Of a stretch of 53,854 nt of DNA, positions 30,080 to 38,709 are shown piece by piece. Numbering within the stretch: position 1 is the first letter of the stretch; every line of letters starts with the position of its first letter. This DNA comes from Isosphaeraceae bacterium (GTDB lineage Bacteria > Planctomycetota > Planctomycetia > Isosphaerales > Isosphaeraceae): positions 1-53,854 of the forward strand of contig JANXSY010000002.1 in NCBI GenBank assembly GCA_025356435.1, in the 5' to 3' direction. The notes below the pieces were generated by a model. It had not been told where the DNA came from. It did no database searches and was given only the letters and a program-made list of their open reading frames with translations. The translations under genes were made by a program, and so were the position numbers.

Positions 30080-30274
30080 TTAGATGGTATTACCGAGCCA
30101 CCCAGTTTCGTCGACGTCGATATCCGCAATGGTGATAATCGACCCGACGTTGGATGCGAGCAGGGGCTGTAGCCTAACGTGTTCCTCGGGATGTCCCCAC
30201 CATTGAACAGGCAAGCAATAGATGCACCAGGGTAGCTTCTCGGGTTCCGGGTGCTCGATCGTATTGATCAGCAT
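30080..30274 (-). CDS. small hypothetical protein
   Basis: 64 aa, minus strand, ending 2 nt from a long terminator-like hairpin. The sequence looks like real protein rather than noise (CIYCLPVQWWGHPEEHVRLQ, then SIITIADIDVDETGWLG), with a CxxC pair and several Trp. No strong ribosome site precedes the ATG, and the preceding 180 nt hold broken frames, so it may be a remnant of a longer gene. Confidence 0.4.
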   Translation of the reverse strand: MLINTIEHPEPEKLPWCIYCLPVQWWGHPEEHVRLQPLLASNVGSIITIADIDVDETGWLGNTI

Positions 30275-30460
30275 TTAGATAGTGCCTGGGAGGACAACGC
30301 CGACTGCCATCCGACCCCTGTGGCGCGAGTTCTACCCCATCGATCGTGTCATGCCAAGCCAACCGGCTTTCGACGCACTGTACGTGTTGCGATCCGCTCG
30401 TCTGACCTCCTCAAAAATTGAGCTTACCTGGACGAACCACTCCATCCTCGTTCGTTTATC
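30275..30460. other. gene-poor stretch, probably decayed coding sequence
   Basis: No intact gene. On the minus strand a 36-codon frame begins near 30442 (MEWFVQVSSIFEEV) and stops in the middle, and other frames on both strands are short. Confidence 0.3.
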
Positions 30461-30732
30461 CTAGTGAGGACTGCCCATCGGGGCGAAAAAGTTGATCTCG
30501 AAGATGCGATCGCCCCCGGCAACGACGATGGACCTGATTGGCTAGGCAAAATTGATTCTTACTTGATCCGCGAGAATGTCCGGCTGGCCGAACAGGGCCA
30601 TCACATCCCTCGCCAGCTCGGCCATGAATTCCTTGTTGAAAAGGTTGCCAACAGTCTGGGCGACCGAGTCCATCGCCCTTCACCGGCAACCATCACGGCC
30701 CGATCAAATTGCTCGGTTATCACGACGGGCAT
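30461..30732 (-). pseudogene. remnant of a small gene with a frameshift and an in-frame TAG
   Basis: Minus strand. ATG at 30732 opens a protein-like frame (MPVVITEQFDRAVMVAGEG); just before 30673 the frame must shift by one to continue as MDSVAQTVGNLFNKEF, MAELARDVMALFGQPDIL and ADQVRINFA. A TAG at 30544-30542 interrupts it, after which the same frame continues plausibly (SIVVAGGDRIFEINFFAPMG) to a second stop at 30463-30461. All three pieces read as one protein of about 90 aa. No family recognised. Sequencing error could produce the frameshift but not both changes easily. Confidence 0.4.
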
Positions 30733-31045
30733 GGGCGATCGTGCCCCCGAATTGGGAGAGACCGCAAGCCTTAACGATTCCGAGCTGTTTACTGCCCCAA
30801 GGGGCGAAAACGACTCGACCGTGCTTGAAGGAGCGGTGGGCGCCCTTCGACCGTGACAAAATCACTCCGGGGATCGCCCAGAGGTCGTGGCGAGTTGGCC
30901 ACGCTTCGCCTAGAATACTTTGGAAAGCGTACGTGGTCGCGGTTTTTTCGAGGAGCGGATTGGCGGGTTTGACGGCTGCCCGGATGTTGGTTAATGTCCA
31001 TCGACTGAAAATGGCGTGTCGCCCAACCGGTCTATCCTTCCTCAT
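30704..31045 (-). CDS. uncertain hypothetical protein
   Basis: 113 aa minus-strand frame beginning near 31045. The C-terminal 75 residues (for example ILGEAWPTRHDLWAIPG) look more protein-like than the average shadow, and no plus-strand gene covers the area. There is no clear ribosome site and no recognised domain. It overlaps the start of the pseudogene-like frame by 29 nt. It may be a real small gene or another decayed piece. Confidence 0.25.
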   Translation of the reverse strand: MRKDRPVGRHAIFSRWTLTNIRAAVKPANPLLEKTATTYAFQSILGEAWPTRHDLWAIPGVILSRSKGAHRSFKHGRVVFAPWGSKQLGIVKACGLSQFGGTIAHARRDNRAI

Positions 31046-31125
31046 CTCCTCGCCTATCGCCCCGGGGTTACCGGAACACGACGAACGACCCGCCTTGCCC
31101 CACCCCGATCGAGCGGAGCCCGTCC

Positions 31126-32277
31126 ATGAGTACAGCGTCGGTGGACCAATACTATCCCGGTCTTGAAGGGGTGATCGCCAGCGAGACGGCGATCGCGAAC
31201 ATCGACGGCAAGCACGGCGATGGTGGGCTCGAATATCGCGGTTATCAGATCGAAGACCTCGCTGGCAAAGTCTCCTATGAGGAGACGGCGTTTCTTCTCC
31301 TCCACGGCGACCTGCCGAACCGAGGACAACTGAAAGACTTCTTGAGCCGACTTCGGGCGATGCGGGCCATTCCTGAGCCGCTTCTGAGTCTGCTCGGAAC
31401 AATTCCCAAGTCGAATCATCCAATGGACGTCCTGCGGACCTCCGCCAGCGTACTCGCCCACTTCGACCCCGACGTGAACGCGCCACCAACCGATCACGCG
31501 GCGAATGTCCGGAAGGCCGAACGTCTTGTGGCCCAGTTGCCGACGGCCATCGCGTCGCGTGAGCGGCTTGAAGCCGGCCTGAGCGTCATCTCACCCCGCG
31601 CTGATCTCGACCATTCAGCGAATTTCTTGAACATGGTCCACGGTGAGGTGCCATCCGAGACGATGAGGGAGGCGTTCGACGTCTCGCTCGTTCTCTACAC
31701 CGAGCATGAGTTGAACGCCTCGACCTTTGCCGGTCGTGTGACCGTTTCGACGCTTTCAGACATCTATTCCGGGGTCGTCGCCGCGATCGGCACGCTCAAA
31801 GGGCCGTTGCACGGTGGGGCCAATGAAGAGGCCTGGAAGCTTGTCGAATCGGTTGGCTCGCCCGAAAACGCCGAGAAGTGGATTCAGGACGCTCTCGGCC
31901 GCAAAGAGCGGATCATGGGATTTGGTCACCGGGTCTACAAAACCGGTGATCCGCGTGCTCGCATCCTCAAGGAGTATTGCGCCAAACTCGCTTCCGAACT
32001 CGGCGATGATCGCTGGGAACGGGTGGCCGAGCCGATCGAGCGGGTCGTCACCGAGACAAAGCAGCTACCGCCGAACGTCGACTGGCCTTGCGCTCGGTTG
32101 TACCACTATCTGAATCTCAAGCTCGATATCTACACGCCGATCTTCGCCATGGCCCGCGTTGCCGGGTGGGCCGCGCATATTATCGAGCAACTCGACCACA
32201 ATCGCCTGATGAGGCCGCGTGCCCGCTATGTCGGCCCGCCGACTCGTGCTGTGACCTTGATCGACGACCGAAAGTAA
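31126..32277 (+). CDS. gltA: citrate synthase
   Basis: 383 aa, the shorter form typical of many bacteria. GGAG lies about 9 nt before the ATG. Catalytic residues are in place: TEHELNAST (His), GTLKGPLHGGANE (His) and PPNVDWPCA (Asp), with GFGHRVYKTGDPRA for substrate binding. Joins oxaloacetate and acetyl-CoA at the entry of the TCA cycle; some relatives accept propionyl-CoA (PrpC), which cannot be excluded. A bidirectional terminator at 32337 ends it. Confidence 0.95.
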   Translation: MSTASVDQYYPGLEGVIASETAIANIDGKHGDGGLEYRGYQIEDLAGKVSYEETAFLLLHGDLPNRGQLKDFLSRLRAMRAIPEPLLSLLGTIPKSNHPMDVLRTSASVLAHFDPDVNAPPTDHAANVRKAERLVAQLPTAIASRERLEAGLSVISPRADLDHSANFLNMVHGEVPSETMREAFDVSLVLYTEHELNASTFAGRVTVSTLSDIYSGVVAAIGTLKGPLHGGANEEAWKLVESVGSPENAEKWIQDALGRKERIMGFGHRVYKTGDPRARILKEYCAKLASELGDDRWERVAEPIERVVTETKQLPPNVDWPCARLYHYLNLKLDIYTPIFAMARVAGWAAHIIEQLDHNRLMRPRARYVGPPTRAVTLIDDRK

Positions 32278-32336
32278 CTTCGGCCAGATGGCCCTCGTGA
32301 CGCTACCTCGATCACCGGGGCTTTCGCTCAAAACAG

Positions 32337-32370
32337 AAACCCCGCCGAGAGTCATCTCTCGGCGGGGTTT
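32337..32370. terminator. bidirectional terminator between gltA and the coiled-coil protein gene
   Basis: Perfect 15-bp inverted repeat: AAACCCCGCCGAGAG (32337-32351), loop TCAT, CTCTCGGCGGGGTTT (32356-32370). Serves both convergent genes. Confidence 0.9.
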
Positions 32371-32398
32371 CTTCACGTCAATCTGTTCGAGTGCAGGT

Positions 32399-34075
32399 TT
32401 ACTTCGGAGCGTCGGCAGGGGGGGCGTTCGGGTCTTTTTCGAGCCCGGGAGCATTCGCGTCGGGCTGGACCGGCTTGGGCTTGAGGAGTTGCTTCAAGGC
32501 ACCTCGGTTCTTCGACTCCATGTTTCCGGTACCGAATCCGGGTGTCGGTGGCGAGTAACCGAGTTGGGTGAGCAAGTTCCGCAACTCCATCGGCGGGATG
32601 CCGACTCCGCGCGCCTCCTTGGTCGCCTCCGACTTCTCCTTCGTGTAAGCAACGTCGTCGGCCGTCAGACCACCGCCGTCTTTCTTATTGTCGCCGCTCA
32701 GGGTGGTCTGCCGGGTGTCAATCACGTAAGCCTTGGCCCTGGAAATTCTCCCCCATCCCAGACTGGTATGCGGCGGCATTGGCTCGCCGGCGCGTGCAAA
32801 GGTTCGTTCGATGGCCTGTCGACCAGGCGAACGATCCGATCCGGGGGGAGCCAGATCATACTCGACCATTCCACCAGCCTGTTCGATCAAGCGGATCAGT
32901 TCCGCACGATCGTCTTTACCGTCGCGGTTGATGTCCATGCGGCCGATGAGTACGTAACGTTCGGGACCGTCGGGCGTAATGGCAGGAGAGTACAACTGAT
33001 CGTTGTATCGGATTGGATCGACCGGATTCTTCGTCTCGGTGATTTTCGCGACACTATCACGCTCGCCACGGGCCGGGTCACCCACGGCGATCAGCTCAAC
33101 GATGCCTTTCGGCTTATCGTTAGGGATGCCTCGAGCGTCTCGATCGAAGATCGCGAAGCGCATCAGGGGCCGCGCCCCATCGCTCTTGTTGACGCTGACG
33201 CGAACCTCGCCCCGGTTGTGGTCGACGTATGTGATCCGACCGCTCGCCTTGCCGGCGGGCATGACATCCAATCTCATCGCAAGTTTGTCGCGTAGTTCGT
33301 TGATCATCCGGCCTAGGTCGGTCTTCGTCCGCGCGAGCTTCTGCGTCTCGTCGTTGAGCTTGTTGGACAGGTCGGTGACCTGATTGGTCTTCTCTTTATC
33401 GGTATTCTGTAAAGCTGTGATCGTGTCGTTCAGGCTCTGGAGGTTGGTCTTGAACTGATCGATCGAAGCCTGATTCTCCTGATTCGCCTTATCCCGGGCC
33501 GCAGTATACTTAGCAACTTCGACTGAGTTCGTCGAATTAGCCGACGCCAACTCTTGGCGGAGCTTGCGATAGTCGAGCGACACCTCTCTCATGAGGCGCG
33601 TCTGATTGACCAGAAGATCTTTGAGGCGATCGACAGTCTTGGCGTAAACCTTGTTTTCGTTCGGCTCGCTCGTAACAGCGTTCACGATTCCCTGGCCGAA
33701 CCCCTTAAGGTCGTCGAGTTTCGGGTCAGCAACGCCTGCCTGCTGCACCGTGGCGATGGCTGTGTTCGTCTCGGTCCCGATCCCAGCGATCTCGTTCGTG
33801 ATGGAAAGCTGGTGCTTGCTGGCGGCCGACTTGACCGCGTCGATTTCTTCCAGATTGCCGTACCCGAGTAGGGTCCGAACGTAGTTGTAAGCCTCGAGAT
33901 TTTCGCGAGCCTGCTTGTTAGCGTCGCCCGCCTTCTTGACCTCGGCTTCCATCTTGGCGAAATTCTGCGACGCGCTCGAGAACGCGAAGTAGTTGGTTAC
34001 GCCCAGGATAAATACGAGCATAACAAGCGCCGCGACGGCGATCTTGAGCCCTTGATTGTCGTTGGCTGCGGCCAT
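32399..34075 (-). CDS. membrane-anchored coiled-coil protein, function unknown
   Basis: 558 aa. One membrane helix near the N-terminus (IAVAALVMLVFILGVTNYFA, 12-31) and no signal cleavage, so anchored with the bulk outside the cytoplasm. Residues about 40-285 are Asn/Gln/Lys/Leu-rich and predicted to form a long coiled coil (for example LQSLNDTITALQNTDKEKTN). A beta-rich segment follows (about 290-400, GRITYVDHNRGEVRVSVNK), then a disordered Pro/Lys-rich tail. This layout recurs in planctomycetes without an assigned function. Alone on the minus strand, convergent with gltA. Confidence 0.7.
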   Translation of the reverse strand: MAAANDNQGLKIAVAALVMLVFILGVTNYFAFSSASQNFAKMEAEVKKAGDANKQARENLEAYNYVRTLLGYGNLEEIDAVKSAASKHQLSITNEIAGIGTETNTAIATVQQAGVADPKLDDLKGFGQGIVNAVTSEPNENKVYAKTVDRLKDLLVNQTRLMREVSLDYRKLRQELASANSTNSVEVAKYTAARDKANQENQASIDQFKTNLQSLNDTITALQNTDKEKTNQVTDLSNKLNDETQKLARTKTDLGRMINELRDKLAMRLDVMPAGKASGRITYVDHNRGEVRVSVNKSDGARPLMRFAIFDRDARGIPNDKPKGIVELIAVGDPARGERDSVAKITETKNPVDPIRYNDQLYSPAITPDGPERYVLIGRMDINRDGKDDRAELIRLIEQAGGMVEYDLAPPGSDRSPGRQAIERTFARAGEPMPPHTSLGWGRISRAKAYVIDTRQTTLSGDNKKDGGGLTADDVAYTKEKSEATKEARGVGIPPMELRNLLTQLGYSPPTPGFGTGNMESKNRGALKQLLKPKPVQPDANAPGLEKDPNAPPADAPK

Positions 34076-34437
34076 GGGTGGTCACTCCCTCCGCCCGACT
34101 CGCCCGGTAAGGGCGCGAAGAGTCCAGCGGTTTTCAGATAATATGTCACACGAGACGGGAGAAGCTAAGATGGGATCGCGGGAATCAGGACCAATTTGAA
34201 GGGTGATCGGTGGATAATCCACCTGCGTAAGCGTAAACGATTCTAAGGCCGTCTCTCGCATGGGTCAAATGAATTCAAGCATGGTCTGTCAGATTGCGTA
34301 AAATGGGTCGACAAGGACAATCCAGAGATCGTTTTTCACCACCGAAGTTCGTTCTTCAGGCGTCGGTTCGCTTACCATACTGTCAGGCTGATCGATGGAT
34401 TCTGGATTTCGATCGTCAACTCGCAGGAGTGACCCTC

Positions 34438-35067
34438 GTGAAAACACGAGTTACCGAAAGAGACCGACCGGTGTCGCAAGTCGAGCTCTTCTGTCCCGTA
34501 TGCCAAAAACGAGCGCCGTCCGACAATGGCCTCTGCTCGAATTGCGGGGAGACGTTGCGGGCGCTAGGTTATTGCGAGGTCTGTCGAGACTGGGTGCTTC
34601 GTCAAGCGGGGGAGGATTGCCCGAAGCATGACATCCCACTCGTCGAAGGCCCGAGCGTGCCAGATTTTGCCCCGTCCACGACACGCATGGTGACGATCGC
34701 TACTTATGGGCTCACATCTGAGGCGCAGGCACCGCGGATTCGGCTCGAAGCCGAAGGTATCCCGGTTTTTCTCGACGGCGAGCGAATGGGAATGAACGCA
34801 ATCTATCAGGTCGCGACTGGCGGCGTTAAGTTGCTAGTCCCTGAGGAATATGCCGCCGACGCGCGGATTATCCTTGCACAAAACTGGTCACCATCTAAAG
34901 ACACTGAAGGCCACGACGAAGATATCTGGGAGGAGCTCGAACCGCCCCACCCTTCGGAGCGACGACGGGCGTTCATGAAGCGGGCGATCGTCTTCTATCT
35001 TGTCTGGCCGTTCCTGGCCGTGTCGATCGCCTATCTCATTGGATTTCTGATGCGATTGATGGATTGA
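34438..35067 (+). CDS. zinc-ribbon and DUF2007-like membrane protein
   Basis: 209 aa from GTG 34438, which has AGGAG about 9 nt upstream; the longer frame to 34294 lacks one. The N-terminal part has Cys pairs (FCPVCQK, LCSNCGE, YCEVCRD and CPKHDIP) forming zinc ribbons. The middle (about 85-150: IATYGLTSEAQAPRIRLEAE, then GIPVFLDGE and VKLLVPEEYAADARIIL) matches the DUF2007 type of putative signal-transducing domain. A single membrane helix ends the protein (AIVFYLVWPFLAVSIAYLIG). So the zinc part should sit in the cytoplasm. Function unknown. Confidence 0.7.
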   Translation: MKTRVTERDRPVSQVELFCPVCQKRAPSDNGLCSNCGETLRALGYCEVCRDWVLRQAGEDCPKHDIPLVEGPSVPDFAPSTTRMVTIATYGLTSEAQAPRIRLEAEGIPVFLDGERMGMNAIYQVATGGVKLLVPEEYAADARIILAQNWSPSKDTEGHDEDIWEELEPPHPSERRRAFMKRAIVFYLVWPFLAVSIAYLIGFLMRLMD

Positions 35068-35139
35068 GAACGGGACTTGCCGGGGTTCAGCTTGCGATTT
35101 GTAGGATAGGTCTGCCGTCAATCCCGCTCTCGATCGGGC

Positions 35140-35910
35140 TCAGCTGGGTCTTGGTTGATAAGCGAGCCAGAGCGTGCGGAAGTATTGGAGCACCCGTTCC
35201 GGATCTTTGCTCTCAGCAATCTCGGCGAGGGTAAATCCAGTAAAGTTCGTCTCGACGAGCAGCGAAAAAAGATCACGCCACGGATAGGATTCGTCGGTGA
35301 GGTCACGGAGGTGGACCTCGCGGATCTTCGGGGCCACGAGGGCGAAGTTTTCGCGGATCGAGCCGTCCTTCACGTCGGTCGGGTTGGAGTTCCAGCAGAC
35401 AAAGACGTTGGGATGGTCGGCATACGCGATGAGCTTGGCGAGATTTGGCAGTAGTTGAGTTGTCCCGCCGTGGACCTCGACTCGGATCTCGATACCAAAC
35501 CCCTGTGCGTCCTCGCCAACTTCGTGGAGGGCTCGACCGATCTGCTTGAGCGTCGCGTCGAGGTCGGCACCATTGGGGATGCCGTTGGGGCGCACCTTGA
35601 CGCCCGTAGTGCCGAGGTCATGGGCAAGCCGCACGTACTCTTTCGTGCCGGCGATGTTCTTTTTCACCTCAGCCGGGTCGGTCGATTGATACTCAAAGGC
35701 GGTTCCAAGCCCCGCGAGGTCAAGAGGAGAGTCGTCGAACCGCTTACGGATCGCCTCTCGCTCGGTCTTGGAGAGGTTCGCCTCAACCTTGTGCGCATGG
35801 CCTGTTCGAAGCTCGACCCCTTCATACTTCAAGGCTTCGAGCCGCTTGAAGATTGTGTCGAGATCCCAATCCTTGGCGATGTTATAGGTGACAGTCCCCA
35901 GGCGGAGCAT
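35140..35910 (-). CDS. sugar phosphate isomerase/epimerase-like TIM-barrel protein
   Basis: 256 aa. Xylose-isomerase-like TIM barrel: RLGTVTYNIAKDWDLDTIF at the start, GVELRTGHAHK, RVEVHGGTTQ, VFVCWNSNPTDV and IREVHLRDLTD at the expected strand ends. Proteins of this family (AP endonuclease 2 superfamily) isomerise or epimerise sugars, and are very numerous in planctomycetes. The substrate cannot be read from sequence. It starts 104 nt after the stop of the DUF1549/DUF1553 gene and may be co-transcribed. Confidence 0.8.
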   Translation of the reverse strand: MLRLGTVTYNIAKDWDLDTIFKRLEALKYEGVELRTGHAHKVEANLSKTEREAIRKRFDDSPLDLAGLGTAFEYQSTDPAEVKKNIAGTKEYVRLAHDLGTTGVKVRPNGIPNGADLDATLKQIGRALHEVGEDAQGFGIEIRVEVHGGTTQLLPNLAKLIAYADHPNVFVCWNSNPTDVKDGSIRENFALVAPKIREVHLRDLTDESYPWRDLFSLLVETNFTGFTLAEIAESKDPERVLQYFRTLWLAYQPRPS

Positions 35911-36014
35911 GCGACGACCCTCGGTGAATGGGTGAGGCGTTCAGAGGTCGACTTACTCTCGCCGATTCAGGGGAGTGAAACAAGCATCCTCAGAATCCTG
36001 GCAGTCGGTCAATC

Positions 36015-38483
36015 TCAGTCGTTAAACTGGAATTCCTTGGCGTTGAGGAGCGCCCAGAGGATGTCTTCGTAAGCGAGCCGTTTCTTGTCGGCGTGCGCGG
36101 CAAGATGGGCCATCGCGGTGGTCGACTCGCCGCTGTTGGGGGCGCGGGCGAACGCATCCCAGAAGAGTTCGTTAAGTTTTACCTCGTCCGGCCTCGGGTC
36201 TTTGGAGAGAGTCTCAGCCCGACCGCCGTTAGCGGAGAGCTTCTCCTGGACGTCCGACGAGTTGAGCATCATCAGGCTCTGACCGAGGCTCGCGTCGCTC
36301 ACCCGCTCGCATTCGCATGCGGTATCTCGCTTCGGTCTGCCGAACGCGTCGAGGAAACCAGACATCACGCCCTCATCGGGTAGGTCGATCGCCCGAGTGC
36401 CGGCGGGAAGGCCCAAGAATGATGTTGGCGTCGCGGTCACCTGGGAAATTGCGTCGAGGAGTACCTCGGCACTAAGTCTACGTGGGTAATGGCGTGCAAA
36501 GCTCTGCCGATCCTCGGAGTTGGTCTCATTTGGCACGCTCGAAAGCCCGTAAACCCGGCTCGTTGCGATCAGGCGGATCAGGGCTTTCATGTCATACCCA
36601 CTCTTGACAAACGACTCGGCGAGAGCGTCGAACAGTTCAGGATTCGCCGGCGGATTTGTGAGTCGAATGTCATCGAGCGGCTCGGCGATCCCCCGCCCAA
36701 AGAAGTGGGCCCAATAGCGATTTACAAGGGCCTTGGCGAAATAGGGATTGGTGGGTGATGCCATCCAGTCGACAAGCCGTTCACGCGGGTCTTCAGATGG
36801 GCCGCACGCTATAACACGGTCTCCCAGGCCCTTCGCCAACATCGTCTTACCGGTCTTGGGATGGGTGACAGATCCAGTCCGCGCGGAGAAAATCACCTCA
36901 TCGCGTTGAGAATCGACCTGCGACTTCCGTTGGACACGCGCGAAGAAGGCTGCGAACCCATAGTAGTCATCTTGCCCCCACACCTCGAGAGGATGGTGAT
37001 GACACTTGGCACATTGGAGACGCATTCCGAGAAAGACTTGGGCGGTGTCGTCGACTAGCTCGTCGGTCTTCTTTTTCTTGCGATACCACATAACGGCTGG
37101 GGCCGTCTCAGGAGTACCGCTGGCGGTCAGCACCCCCCTGACGAACCGATCGTAGGGGACGTTCGCGGCCAGGCTCTCACGAATCCAATCGTGGAACCGA
37201 AAGGTTGCGGGAGCCGCCTCGGGCTTGCCGTCTCGCTTATTGCGGAGGATATCAGACCACTTGATCGCGAAGTAAGTGGCGTAGTCGGGATGCGCGAGAA
37301 GGCGATCGACGAGCGACTTTCGCTTATCCGGCGAAGTCTCCGTAACGAACCCCCTGGTCTCAGCGGCCGATGGCAGAGTGCCCGTGATGTCGAGCCTGGC
37401 ACGCCGGATAAATTCAGCATCGGTACACGTCGGCGACGGTTCAAGCCCCAGCGCGTTCCACTGTTTAAGGACCAGGCGATCGATAAGGTTGGCCGAACGG
37501 AAGTCGTACGATTTCGCCGCAATTGCCCGGCCGAGCGGGACTGTGGCACGGAAGACGGCCACCTTCCCTTGATATCGGGCCATGATCGCCGCTTGGCCCG
37601 AGTGTCCCGTTGTACGCACCTGTCCGTTCTCGGCCACGTCCGCCACGTCTAGGTCATTCGACTGGAACTGCGACCAGCGAGTGACGTCTTCGGTTCCGCC
37701 ATCTGTGTAAGTTGCGGTGACGATCACCTGCTGGCTCGTACCACGATCCAGGACGCGGCTCGACGGATAAATATCAACTCGATCAACGGTCGGATCGTCG
37801 GGGCGACCGAGCGGCATACCCGACTCGATCCAACGGAGCACGACCTTATATTCGTGCGATCCCGCTTCCATTCTCCGCCCGCCCCCGTGGGGCACGCCTG
37901 CAGTCGCTTTCCGAAGCAAGAGGCTTTGCCATGGCGACGCCGGGAAGAGGCGACGTCCCCTCTCCTCCTTGACGAGGGTCTCGTAGTCAAGGCCAGGCTC
38001 GAAACCAAGGAGACTGAGTCGAAATCCGTTCTGGCCGCTGGCTTTCCCGTGACACCCGCCCGAGTTGCAGCCCAACTTCGTGAAGACCGGAACCACCTGG
38101 TTGGCAAAATTCATCGCCGGAGCGCGGGAGAAATGCCTGACCGAAACCGGAACCTTTGCCTCAAGTCCGTCCCAACTGACTGTCACGATGGCCTTGCCAT
38201 CGCCCCGAGCAATCACCAGTCCCGTCGAGTCGACATCGGCCACTTGCGTGTCCGACGAGATGAAACTAGCTCCGGCCGTCCGGTCGACGGGGGAATTTAC
38301 GCCGTCCCGAAAATCGACCCCGATCTGTTGAACTGCGTCAGGGCCGATTAACTTCGCAAAAGCAGGAAAAAGATGGATCGCTTTCGCCGTCACTTTGCCA
38401 GCGTTAGTAGTTGTGGCAAGAGCTAGGATCACATAGGCCGACATAAACAGGGTAGCAGTCGGCTTCGACCACCTATTTCGCAT
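36015..38483 (-). CDS. secreted Big_2/DUF1549/DUF1553 cytochrome-like protein
   Basis: 822 aa from ATG 38483, where a signal peptide begins (MRNRWSKPTATLFMSAY, then a hydrophobic core). Order: Ig-like (Big_2) domain; a planctomycete cytochrome-like segment with CNSGGCHGKASGQNGF; a second Big_2 domain; DUF1549 containing LQCAKCHHHP, a CxxCH heme site; DUF1553 (NRYWAHFFGRG, then DMKALIRLIATSRVYG). Proteins of this type are highly expanded in planctomycetes and are usually paired with a DUF1501 protein; none is adjacent here. Probably periplasmic, possibly linked to polysaccharide handling. Confidence 0.9.
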   Translation of the reverse strand: MRNRWSKPTATLFMSAYVILALATTTNAGKVTAKAIHLFPAFAKLIGPDAVQQIGVDFRDGVNSPVDRTAGASFISSDTQVADVDSTGLVIARGDGKAIVTVSWDGLEAKVPVSVRHFSRAPAMNFANQVVPVFTKLGCNSGGCHGKASGQNGFRLSLLGFEPGLDYETLVKEERGRRLFPASPWQSLLLRKATAGVPHGGGRRMEAGSHEYKVVLRWIESGMPLGRPDDPTVDRVDIYPSSRVLDRGTSQQVIVTATYTDGGTEDVTRWSQFQSNDLDVADVAENGQVRTTGHSGQAAIMARYQGKVAVFRATVPLGRAIAAKSYDFRSANLIDRLVLKQWNALGLEPSPTCTDAEFIRRARLDITGTLPSAAETRGFVTETSPDKRKSLVDRLLAHPDYATYFAIKWSDILRNKRDGKPEAAPATFRFHDWIRESLAANVPYDRFVRGVLTASGTPETAPAVMWYRKKKKTDELVDDTAQVFLGMRLQCAKCHHHPLEVWGQDDYYGFAAFFARVQRKSQVDSQRDEVIFSARTGSVTHPKTGKTMLAKGLGDRVIACGPSEDPRERLVDWMASPTNPYFAKALVNRYWAHFFGRGIAEPLDDIRLTNPPANPELFDALAESFVKSGYDMKALIRLIATSRVYGLSSVPNETNSEDRQSFARHYPRRLSAEVLLDAISQVTATPTSFLGLPAGTRAIDLPDEGVMSGFLDAFGRPKRDTACECERVSDASLGQSLMMLNSSDVQEKLSANGGRAETLSKDPRPDEVKLNELFWDAFARAPNSGESTTAMAHLAAHADKKRLAYEDILWALLNAKEFQFND

Positions 38484-38709
38484 GGTGCAGGCTCCGGCAA
38501 CGATGGCTTGAGAGGAGAACAAACCAGGTTAGATCGGCATGGCGAACAGGGGCGGGCGGGCTCGCTCGGAGAGAGAAAGCATTCTCTCATCGGACTCTAT
38601 CGCGCCTCGAGTCGAGCGACAACCCGGACGTTAAATATTTCTTTGCGCGATGTTATCGATTTCAAGGGACTGGACGAAATCTCGCCCGTCGAATAAGCTA
38701 CTCACTCCT

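Noticed and set aside
30464-30856. 130-residue plus-strand open frame
   Set aside because: Sequence reads as a shadow of the minus-strand remnant at 30461-30732, with no ribosome site or domain.
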